From contig JAPPMC010000311.1 in NCBI GenBank assembly GCA_028819235.1, positions 48,310 through 112,309 on the forward strand: 64,000 nucleotides of DNA, in the 5' to 3' direction. The notes beneath the pieces are model-generated. The model did not search any database, was not told where the DNA came from, and saw only the letters and a program-made list of their open reading frames with translations. Position numbers and translations under genes: made by a program. Numbering within the stretch: position 1 is the stretch's first letter; each line of letters begins with the position of its first letter. Positions 18,926 through 25,494 of this stretch are shown one piece after another. Origin of the DNA: Bryobacterales bacterium (GTDB taxonomy: Bacteria; Acidobacteriota; Terriglobia; Bryobacterales; UBA6623).

Positions 18926-20248
18926 ATGAGCACGAGGCGCCATTTCCTGTCCATGCTTGCGGCTGCGCCTTTGGGGGCCGCATCTCCCAATCACTGGCCC
19001 CAGTTCCGGGGACCCGGCTCGCTGGGAACTTCCGGCGACGATCCCCGCCTGCCGGAAGCTTGGAGCGCCACGGAAAACGTAGTGTGGAAGACGCCGGTGC
19101 CCGGAATGGCCTGGGCGTCCCCTATCGCTTGGGAAGACCGGATCTTCTTGGCGAACGTGGCCAGCGAGGGAAGCGTGGAACCGGTCAAGAAGGGGCTCTA
19201 CTTCGGCGGAAATCGTCCGGACATCCCGCAGGATCCGCACCGCTGGTCGCTGCTGGCGATCGATTTCGACACCGGCGAGGTCGCTTGGGAGACCGAACTG
19301 CGCACGAGCGTTCCAACCGCTCCCCGGCACTTGAAGAACTCCTACGGGTCCGAAACACCCGTCACCGACGGAGAGCGGATCTTCGCGCACTTTGGGTACT
19401 TGGCCACTTGGGCCCTGGACATGGACGGCAACGTTGCCTGGCGGCGGGACTGGAAGCCCCACAAGATGCGCAATGACTGGGGCACGGCAGCGTCGCCGGT
19501 GCTGCATGGGGGCAGGCTGTACCTTGTCAACGACAACGAGGAGCGCTCCGTACTGACCTGCCTGGACAAGGACAACGGCAAGACGATCTGGGAGGTCGAG
19601 CGGGACGAGGGCAGCAACTGGTCCACACCTTTCGTTTGGGAGAACGACTCGCGGACGGAGATCGTCACGACCGGCACGGACAGGGTACGCTCCTATGACC
19701 AGGACGGAAAGCTGCTCTGGGAATTGGGCGGCATGTCTTCGATCGTGATCCCCGTGCCGTTCGCGGGGCACGGGATGCTGTACATCGCTTCGGGGTACGT
19801 GGGCGATCAGAAGCGGCCGGTGTTCGCGATCCGCCCCGGGGCCGCTGGCGACATATCGCTGCGCGAAGGCCAGGCGGAGAACGAGTTCATCGCTTGGCAC
19901 CAACCCCAAGCAGGCCCCTACAACCCTTCACCGCTCCTGTACGGGGATCTGTACTACACGCTGTACGACCGAGGATTCCTCACGTGCCACGATGCGCGGA
20001 CCGGCAGCGAAGTATACGGCAAGCAGCGCTTCGAGGCAGGAGCAAACGCATTCACCGCATCCCCTTGGGCCTACAACGACCGTGTCTTCTGCCTCAGCGA
20101 GGATGGGGACTGCTTCGTCGTCGAGCACGGGCGGGAGTACCGCCTGGTCCGAAAGAACTCCATCGGCGAGCTGTGCATGGCCACACCGGCCATCTGCAGG
20201 GGCAGCCTTGTGCTGCGGACCGCCGAGAACCTATACCGCATCGGCTGA
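18926..20248 (+). CDS. Exported PQQ-like beta-propeller protein
   Basis: 440 residues with a Tat-like leader (MSTRRHFLSMLAAAPLGA) and repeated propeller blades in which a tryptophan-docking pattern recurs: WKTPVPGMAWASPIAWEDRIFL, LLAIDFDTGEVAWE, LTCLDKDNGKTIWEVERD, YDQDGKLLWELGGM and CHDARTGSEVYGKQRF. Proteins of this kind are periplasmic. Some use PQQ as cofactor, others (BamB-like) only bind partners; the cofactor residues of quinoprotein alcohol dehydrogenases are not evident, so no reaction is assigned. The frame extends upstream through nadD, but the leader and the ATG at 18926 next to TACAAT define the start. Confidence 0.86.
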   Translation: MSTRRHFLSMLAAAPLGAASPNHWPQFRGPGSLGTSGDDPRLPEAWSATENVVWKTPVPGMAWASPIAWEDRIFLANVASEGSVEPVKKGLYFGGNRPDIPQDPHRWSLLAIDFDTGEVAWETELRTSVPTAPRHLKNSYGSETPVTDGERIFAHFGYLATWALDMDGNVAWRRDWKPHKMRNDWGTAASPVLHGGRLYLVNDNEERSVLTCLDKDNGKTIWEVERDEGSNWSTPFVWENDSRTEIVTTGTDRVRSYDQDGKLLWELGGMSSIVIPVPFAGHGMLYIASGYVGDQKRPVFAIRPGAAGDISLREGQAENEFIAWHQPQAGPYNPSPLLYGDLYYTLYDRGFLTCHDARTGSEVYGKQRFEAGANAFTASPWAYNDRVFCLSEDGDCFVVEHGREYRLVRKNSIGELCMATPAICRGSLVLRTAENLYRIG

Positions 20249-20373
20249 GGTCCGGAAGCTCCAATCGTCCGGGCTGGCCAAGAAGGGCTGCACGCGGCCC
20301 GTCCTGAGCCTGACCTGAGGCCGGTTGCCGTTCGCGCCAACCTGCGGCGGGCTCCGCAGCACGGCGCTCGCTT

Positions 20374-20388
20374 GGCGGCAGCGCCGCC
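20374..20388. terminator. GC hairpin between convergent PQQ gene and rpoD
   Basis: GGCGGC (20374-20379), loop AGC, GCCGCC (20383-20388). A second hairpin, CTGCGG / CCGCAG with a 6-base loop, lies just upstream at 20342-20359. Both sit in the 170-base gap between the convergent genes and could stop either transcript; neither is followed by a T-run. Confidence 0.3.
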
Positions 20389-20418
20389 GGACGGGAGGTG
20401 TTTCGAGACGAGAGGGGA

Positions 20419-22029
20419 TCAGGGCGCGAACGCGGCCGTGACCTTGGGGAAAACCGCACGCAGCCGCCGCGTGCGTTCCGGCGAGCGGAGCGACTTCAGC
20501 GCCTTGGCCTCGATCTGGCGAATCCGCTCGCGCGTCACCGAGAACTCCTGACCGATCTCCTCTAGGGTGTGCTCGCGGTCGTAGCCGATCCCGAAGCGCA
20601 TCTTGATGACCTTCTCTTCCTTAGGGGAGAGGGTCTTGAGGACCTCGCAAGTCTCGTCCCTGAGCGTCGAGTCAATGACCGTCTCTACCGGAGACTCGAC
20701 CTCCTTGTCCTCGATCAGGTCCCCAAGTGCGGACTCGCCGTCCCTTCCGACTGGCGTCTCAAGCGAGACCGGGTCGCGGGAGATGCTCTTGAGCTTCTGA
20801 ACCTTTTCGGCCGTGATCTCCATGCGTTCGCCGATCTCGTCATTGGTCGGAGTGCGCCCGAGCTCCTTCTCTAGCTCACGCGACGCCCGCAGGAACTTGT
20901 TCATCGACTCGTTCATGTGCACGGGTATGCGAATCGTGCGCGACTGGTCGGCGATCGCCCGCGTGATCGCCTGCCGGATCCACCAAGTCGCGTACGTGGA
21001 GAACTTGAAGCCCCTGCGGTACTCGAACTTCTCCGCCGCCCGCATCAGGCCGATGTTGCCCTCCTGAATGAGATCCAGCAGGTGCAGCCCTCGGTTGACG
21101 TACTTCTTCGCAACGGACACCACAAGCCTGAGGTTGGCCTCCACCAGCGCCTTTTTGGCCTGCTCGGCCTCATCCTCGCCAAGCTTTAGCATCTTGGTGC
21201 ATGCACTCGCCTCCCTCGCATCCATCAGGTACTTGGCCTTGGCCTCGCGCAAGTCCTTCTGGCGCCGGCGCAGCACAGTGTGGTAGTCGGCCGGCTTCCC
21301 GGGTCGCGCCCTTGCTTCCTCGACCCGATTCGTCAAGAAAACGAGCTCCGTGCACGCTTCCCGCAGATTGCGGCAGTATTTGTCCCACAGAAGCTGCTTG
21401 AGGCGGATGGACTGCATGGACTGGGAGACCCTGATGATCTGCCTCCTCCGCAGCCAGTCGACCCTGCGATACTCCTTGCGGCTTGCCGCAGTGCGGCGCT
21501 TGATCTTGGACTGCTCAGCCTCAATGTCGAGAAACTTGCCGTACTCGCGACGGACTGTCACAAACTGCCGGCGGACGGCCCTCACCTTGCGCTTGAAGCC
21601 CTCGGGACCGTCGTCCCCATGTGGAATGTCGGCGAGCTGGGTGATCTTGACTTCCTCTCTCCTCTCCCTCGTGCAGTCGTTGAGGAATGCATTGATCGTG
21701 TAGGCGTTGCGTGACATAGCCTTCCACATCCGGAACTTGCCGCGCTCCATCCTCCGCGCCAAGTCGACCTCGCCCTCGCGCGTAAGGAGGGGCACGGCGC
21801 CCATCTCACGCAGATACACGCGCACTGGGTCGTCGGTGAAGACCGCGTCCTCGGGCGCGGGGATGGGCTTGCGGCGCGGGCGCCCGCGTCTGCCTCGGGC
21901 GAACTTCGTTGCCTTCTTCTTCGCCTTGACGGCCACTCTGGCCTTCCGCTTGACCGCCACTCTGGCCTTCCGCTTGACCGCCACTCTGGCCTTCCGCGCC
22001 CCTGCGGCCCTTCCGAACTGATCAATCAC
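20419..22029 (-). CDS. rpoD: Primary RNA polymerase sigma factor (sigma-70, RpoD) with basic repeat/AT-hook N-terminus
   Basis: 536 residues. Conserved regions are clear: 1.2 ([29 protein letters not shown]), a non-conserved central segment, 2.1-2.4 ([65 protein letters not shown]), region 3 ([15 protein letters not shown]) and 4.1-4.2 ([45 protein letters not shown]). The 2.4 and 4.2 helices match housekeeping sigma factors. Region 1.1 is missing; instead residues 13-36 are three copies of KARVAV-K-R/A, followed by a lysine-rich stretch and an AT-hook-like core R48-G49-R50-P51 flanked by basic residues. The repeats are identical at DNA level. A TTGCGC-N17-CATACT promoter lies about 180 bases upstream. 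Confidence 0.96.
   Translation of the reverse strand: MIDQFGRAAGARKARVAVKRKARVAVKRKARVAVKAKKKATKFARGRRGRPRRKPIPAPEDAVFTDDPVRVYLREMGAVPLLTREGEVDLARRMERGKFRMWKAMSRNAYTINAFLNDCTRERREEVKITQLADIPHGDDGPEGFKRKVRAVRRQFVTVRREYGKFLDIEAEQSKIKRRTAASRKEYRRVDWLRRRQIIRVSQSMQSIRLKQLLWDKYCRNLREACTELVFLTNRVEEARARPGKPADYHTVLRRRQKDLREAKAKYLMDAREASACTKMLKLGEDEAEQAKKALVEANLRLVVSVAKKYVNRGLHLLDLIQEGNIGLMRAAEKFEYRRGFKFSTYATWWIRQAITRAIADQSRTIRIPVHMNESMNKFLRASRELEKELGRTPTNDEIGERMEITAEKVQKLKSISRDPVSLETPVGRDGESALGDLIEDKEVESPVETVIDSTLRDETCEVLKTLSPKEEKVIKMRFGIGYDREHTLEEIGQEFSVTRERIRQIEAKALKSLRSPERTRRLRAVFPKVTAAFAP
21932..21997 (-). repeat. 24-bp tandem repeat, 2.75 copies, inside rpoD
   Basis: Two perfect 24-base copies (21932-21955 and 21956-21979) and 18 bases of a third (21980-21997). 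On the coding strand each unit encodes the octapeptide KARVAVKR. Exact identity of all copies, including third codon positions, points to recent slippage or unequal exchange, so the copy number could vary between strains. Confidence 0.9.
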
Positions 22030-22200
22030 TGCGCACCCCTTTCGCTGTCGTGCACGGCCCGCCGTCTGCTGCCCAACGCCAAGCTTGCGGAGGTCCCGGT
22101 CGCGGCTGGATGCGTCTGTGCCTCGCCCGTCTCGGAGACTGGGCCCGGGTGTCCACGACCACCCCCTTCGGCCCGCAGGCCTGGCAACCCGCGAACCCGC

Positions 22201-22214
22201 CTAAGTTCACTTAG
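22201..22214. promoter_or_regulatory. Dyad at the predicted rpoD transcription start
   Basis: CTAAGT-TC-ACTTAG is a 6-bp perfect inverted repeat with a 2-base spacer. It overlaps the downstream edge of the -10 hexamer and the expected start point of the rpoD promoter, where a repressor would act. The binding protein is unknown. Confidence 0.35.
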
Positions 22215-22241
22215 TATGCCGCATTAAGTGCGTATGCGCAA
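22213..22241 (-). promoter_or_regulatory. Predicted rpoD promoter
   Basis: On the minus strand TTGCGC (22241-22236), 17 bases, then CATACT (22218-22213): a good match to housekeeping -35 and -10 boxes with ideal spacing. Transcription would begin near 22206, leaving an rpoD leader of about 180 bases. Confidence 0.55.
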
Positions 22242-22426
22242 TATCTGCCTCGGGCCGCCGATCGGAACAGTGCGCTGCGCCCGTGTCGGGCAGGCCTGTT
22301 GCAAGAGGATGGGCGACGCGGCCCAAGCTGGCCCCGTCGACAATTCGGTGGGACGGGCAGGCGTCCGTCGGACCGGGATTAGTCAGCGCCCAGCGAGGCC
22401 CCAGGCTAGCAGTTTCGCGGTCCGGG

Positions 22427-22903
22427 CTAGGAAGGCTCGCCCAGTGTAGTGTCCATAGCCGCCAGGCGCCGTTCCATCTCCTCCTCAGAGACGTCCTCCA
22501 CGTGCGTTGCAACAGTCCACTGGTGCCCAAAGGGATCCTTCAGGACGCCGGCCCGATCGCCATAGAACTGGTCTTCGGGCGGCCGGATCGGCGTAGCGCC
22601 GGCGCTGATCGCACGCTCGAAGACTTCATCGCAGTCCTCCACGTAGAGCGACAGCGATACCGGCGTCCCGCCGACAGTCTTGGGGGACACTGCGCCAACG
22701 TCGGGGAACTCGTCGGCCATCATCACGCGGCATCCGTCGATCGTGAACTCGGCATGGCCAAGCTTGCCCCCGGACATCGCCATGCGCATCAGCTCGATGG
22801 CCCCGAACACGTTCTTGTAATACTCCAGCGCGGCTGCGCCGTCGTCGACGATGAGATAGGGCGTGAGGGGCGCGTAGCCCTTGGGGATGTGGTGGACAGC
22901 CAT
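22427..22903 (-). CDS. VOC/glyoxalase-fold protein (PhnB-like)
   Basis: 158 residues of the vicinal-oxygen-chelate superfamily: YLIVDDGAAALEYYKNVFGA at the N-terminus, GHAEFTIDGCRVMMADEFP, and the closing YGDRAGVLKDPFGHQWTVATHVEDVS. The pattern matches the PhnB/YdcJ-type single-module group, whose reactions are mostly unknown. ATG at 22903 (MAVHHIPKGYAPLTPY) is preferred to the in-frame TTG at 22921. It is divergent from the 2-hydroxyacid dehydrogenase. TATGAT at 22925-22930 on the minus strand is a possible -10 about 22 bases before the start. Confidence 0.88.
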   Translation of the reverse strand: MAVHHIPKGYAPLTPYLIVDDGAAALEYYKNVFGAIELMRMAMSGGKLGHAEFTIDGCRVMMADEFPDVGAVSPKTVGGTPVSLSLYVEDCDEVFERAISAGATPIRPPEDQFYGDRAGVLKDPFGHQWTVATHVEDVSEEEMERRLAAMDTTLGEPS

Positions 22904-22961
22904 CTGTACTGAACCTATCAACCAATCATAACCGCCGATGCCGCTACCGAAGATTCTGGCT

Positions 22962-22967
22962 TAGACT
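22962..22967 (+). promoter_or_regulatory. -10-like hexamer (TAGACT) six bases before an ATG
   Basis: TAGACT, CGAAAG, then the ATG at 22974. Initiation about 7 bases downstream would give a leaderless message for the 2-hydroxyacid dehydrogenase. Confidence 0.4.
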
Positions 22968-22973
22968 CGAAAG

Positions 22974-23963
22974 ATGTTCCGAGTATGGTCCGAACGCCAG
23001 ATCCTTTCCGACTGCATGGGACTGCTCGAAGGCGTCGCGGAGCCCATCGGGCCGGGCTCCGCCACGCCGGAAGCGCCGCTGATCGCGCTGCCCCAAGCCG
23101 ACAGCATTCTGGCCGGAGGACTGCGCTATGACGGCGAGCTAATGGACTTGGCGCCCCGCCTTCTGGTGATCTCGAGGATGGGGATCGGTTTCGAGAACAT
23201 CGATGTCGCAGAAGCGACGAAGCGCGACATCGCCGTCACGTACACACCTGACGGGCCGACAATCGCCACCGCCGAGCACGCCATCGCTCTGATGCTCGCC
23301 GTGGGCAAGGATCTCAAGAAATCTTCGGACGGCTTGATCCACGACCGTCGCCCAGACTACTACGGACGGCACTCCGCCGTCGAGATCTTCAGTTCTCGAG
23401 TGGGACTCGTGGGCCTCGGGCGCATTGGTTCTCGAGTAGCCAAGATCCTGCTCGCCGCGGGTGCCCGTGTGTCGGCCTTCGACCCGTACGTGGACCCCGG
23501 CAAGGCAGTCAGGCTGGGGGTCGATCTCTGCCAGGATCTCGGGCGGATGCTCAGCGAATCGGACATTGTGTCCTTGCATTTGCCACTTAACGCTGAGACG
23601 CGCCACCTAGTCTCAGAGAAGACGCTCGCGCAGATGAGGTCGGGCTCCATTCTGATCAACGTCTCCCGTGGCGGACTGGTCGACGAGGCTGCGCTCTTGG
23701 CCGCGCTGGATGGCGGGCACATCCGCGGCGCTGGCCTTGACGTGACCGATCCGGAGCCTGCCAGTGCGGACAACCCGCTCCTTCACCGGAATGACGTGAT
23801 CGTCACGCCGCACGTCGGCTCGGCGAGCTATGAGGGAAAACGTCGCATCCTGACGCACGCGATCGAGAACCTCAGTCTCGTGTTGGCGCTGGAGAGGCCC
23901 GAGCATCTGCTCAACCCCGATGCTTGGGAAGGGGCCCGTGCGCGCATTGCAGGACGGAGCTGA
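22974..23963 (+). CDS. D-isomer-specific 2-hydroxyacid dehydrogenase
   Basis: 329 residues of the PGDH/glycerate dehydrogenase superfamily. The Rossmann motif GLGRIG is at residues 147-152. The catalytic triad is readable as R232 (INVSRGGLVDE), E261 (DPEP) and H280 (VTPHVGSAS). The substrate-binding domain has ISRMGIGFENIDV and TIATAEHAIALML. There is no C-terminal ACT domain, so it is not a full-length SerA of the regulated type; phosphoglycerate, glyoxylate or another 2-oxoacid remain possible. It stands alone between the VOC gene and the MBL-fold gene. Confidence 0.9.
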   Translation: MFRVWSERQILSDCMGLLEGVAEPIGPGSATPEAPLIALPQADSILAGGLRYDGELMDLAPRLLVISRMGIGFENIDVAEATKRDIAVTYTPDGPTIATAEHAIALMLAVGKDLKKSSDGLIHDRRPDYYGRHSAVEIFSSRVGLVGLGRIGSRVAKILLAAGARVSAFDPYVDPGKAVRLGVDLCQDLGRMLSESDIVSLHLPLNAETRHLVSEKTLAQMRSGSILINVSRGGLVDEAALLAALDGGHIRGAGLDVTDPEPASADNPLLHRNDVIVTPHVGSASYEGKRRILTHAIENLSLVLALERPEHLLNPDAWEGARARIAGRS

Positions 23964-23997
23964 GCTCCGGCAGGGCTTTGGTATTGTTGGGTACACC

Positions 23998-24030
23998 GCC
24001 GGGAGCGAGCTTGGGCTTGCCGCTCCCGGC
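23998..24030 (+). other. Perfect 10-bp hairpin between dehydrogenase and MBL-fold genes
   Basis: GCCGGGAGCG (23998-24007) pairs with CGCTCCCGGC (24021-24030) around a 13-base loop. It starts 35 bases after the dehydrogenase stop and ends three bases before the first possible GTG of the next gene. It could terminate the upstream transcript, though no T-run follows, or sit in the leader of the next gene. Confidence 0.45.
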
Positions 24031-24032
24031 CT

Positions 24033-24827
24033 GTGGTGGTAGGAGGCGTCCCGACCCTGCAAGTCTGTGTACTTGGTAGCGGCTCGAGCGGCAACGCGAC
24101 CTTTGTGAGCAGCGGGGGGACGCGGGTCCTCTTCGATGCTGGTTTCAGCTGTCGGCAGATCCAGCTCAGGCTGGCACAGATCGGCGAGGACTTCAGGGAC
24201 TTGGACGCCGTCGTCGTTTCCCACGAGCACTCGGACCACGTCAAGGGCCTCGAAGTCTTGGCGCGCAGAACGGATGTGCGGGTCTTCGCCTCCGAGCGCA
24301 CGGCCCCTTACCTCTCATGGAAAAGGGAACCGCCGGACTTGCTTACCTTCGCGGCCGGTTCCAGCATCGCCATAGGAGAGATCGAGGTCCGAACTTTCAC
24401 CGTCTCCCACGACGCTGTGGACCCCGTTGGGTTCTGCGTCCGAGGCGACCGCCGAAGGGCCGCCATCGTGACCGACCTTGGCTATGTCACGGATTCGGTC
24501 CGGCATCACATCCGACGTTCCGACCTGCTGGTCCTGGAATCGAACCACGACCTTGAAATGCTCAAGTCCGGGCCCTACCCGTGGGACCTCAAGCAGCGCG
24601 TGATGAGCCGCAGCGGCCACCTGTCCAACACCGCCGTCGCGGAATACCTTTCCCAAGACTGGGACCGGCACTCACGAACGGTCGTCTTGGCGCACTTGAG
24701 CACCAACAACAATCATCCGGCCATCGCCGAGATGGGCGCCACTGGGGCGATTGCGTCCGCGGGAGCCGACGACACGCAGGTCTGCGTCGCAGCGCAGGAC
24801 ACCCCGACTTCGGTCTTCAAACTCTAG
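24033..24827 (+). CDS. MBL-fold metallo-hydrolase (YycJ/WalJ-like)
   Basis: 264 residues from the first GTG. The metallo-beta-lactamase motif HEHSDH is at residues 64-69, preceded by VLGSGSSGNATFV and LFDAGFSCRQ and followed by YVTDSVRHHIRRSDLLVLESNHD and VLAHLSTNNN, the layout of the YycJ/WalJ group, thought to act on DNA or RNA ends. The start is uncertain. An excellent AGGAGG lies at 24041-24046, inside the frame begun by the GTGs at 24033 and 24036. The only codon at the right distance is CTG at 24057, which would give a protein opening (M)QVCVLGSGSSGN, exactly the family start. Confidence 0.87.
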   Translation: MVVGGVPTLQVCVLGSGSSGNATFVSSGGTRVLFDAGFSCRQIQLRLAQIGEDFRDLDAVVVSHEHSDHVKGLEVLARRTDVRVFASERTAPYLSWKREPPDLLTFAAGSSIAIGEIEVRTFTVSHDAVDPVGFCVRGDRRRAAIVTDLGYVTDSVRHHIRRSDLLVLESNHDLEMLKSGPYPWDLKQRVMSRSGHLSNTAVAEYLSQDWDRHSRTVVLAHLSTNNNHPAIAEMGATGAIASAGADDTQVCVAAQDTPTSVFKL

Positions 24828-24875
24828 CCTGCACTTCGATTGAGCCGACAGTTGACACAGCGACGCCCCGAGCAT

Positions 24876-24907
24876 GGGGCACTCCGACCCGTAGACGGGG
24901 CACTCCG
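24876..24907. repeat. 11-bp direct repeat with 21-base period
   Basis: GGGGCACTCCG at 24876-24886 and again at 24897-24907. The period is two helical turns, as for paired regulator sites, but it could equally be a duplication in old coding sequence. Confidence 0.4.
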
Positions 24908-25480
24908 GCGGCTTGGGAATGTGAGACCCGAGACCCATTCCTCTCCGGGAGGCTGACGCGGCCACCCGTGGCTCCGCCGCGCTAATCGGCATCTTCGCTG
25001 TGCCCCAAGAGTGGACCGGTGTCTCCGTTGCGGGACGCGGCAATCGCTTCCAAGCCTCCCGTGTCCGCCACCTGGGGCACTTCGTGCGCACGGCTGCCAC
25101 CATCCGGATCTGCCACGACTGCATCGATTCGCCTCGGGCACGGCGCCGAGAGCCGCGTCCTGCTTGCCGCTGGCTCCCACTATGAACCGTAGCGTGAACG
25201 CGCCGCCTCTGGGTCCGCTCGAGCCTGCTCTCTTCCGGACCGTACCGCAAAGGACCGCAAAGGCGCTCGTCGTCAAGCTGCTGGGGGCGCGCTTCGCGTT
25301 AGTGGCGGTCGAATCCCGACAGGCTACGCCAGACGAGGGACGGGCCGATTCGCCGTTGCCGATCAAGAGGGCGGCGCAAAGGCACGGGTCCACCGTTCCA
25401 TCCAAGGCTTGGCAGCACTTCACCATTGATTGGCGAGCCACTAGGATCCGGTAGCTAGATGAGACTGCGGGGGTAGTCGA

Positions 25481-25486
25481 TAGAAT
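25481..25486 (+). promoter_or_regulatory. -10-like hexamer (TAGAAT) eight bases before an ATG
   Basis: TAGAAT, GTCTGGCG, then the ATG at 25495 of the DUF3604 gene. Initiation near 25493 would give a leaderless or near-leaderless message. No clear -35. Confidence 0.4.
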
Positions 25487-25494
25487 GTCTGGCG

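Larger units (their letters stand above)
22030..22426. other. Gene-free stretch upstream of rpoD
   Basis: 397 bases with no believable gene on either strand. It holds the predicted rpoD promoter (22213-22241), a dyad at 22201-22214, and about 180 bases of rpoD leader. The part from 22245 to 22426 shows nothing recognisable. Confidence 0.6.
24828..25494. other. 667-base stretch without a convincing gene
   Basis: Open frames exist on both strands (for example 25011-25454 + and 24672-25250 -) but none has recognisable motifs, a good ribosome-binding site or family-like composition. The minus frame contains scattered cysteines (TKCPRWRTREAWKR, ECPVYGSECPM), which could be a relic of a zinc-ribbon protein. 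An 11-bp direct repeat lies at 24876-24907. Confidence 0.5.

Noticed and set aside
24672-25250. Minus-strand frame of 192 codons with cysteine clusters
   Set aside because: It overlaps the MBL-fold gene in antisense by about 150 bases, has no ribosome-binding site and no complete zinc-ribbon pattern.
25240-25330. tRNA-like sequence (GGTCGAATCCCGAC followed by GGCTACGCCA)
   Set aside because: No matching 5' acceptor strand or D and anticodon arms could be folded upstream.
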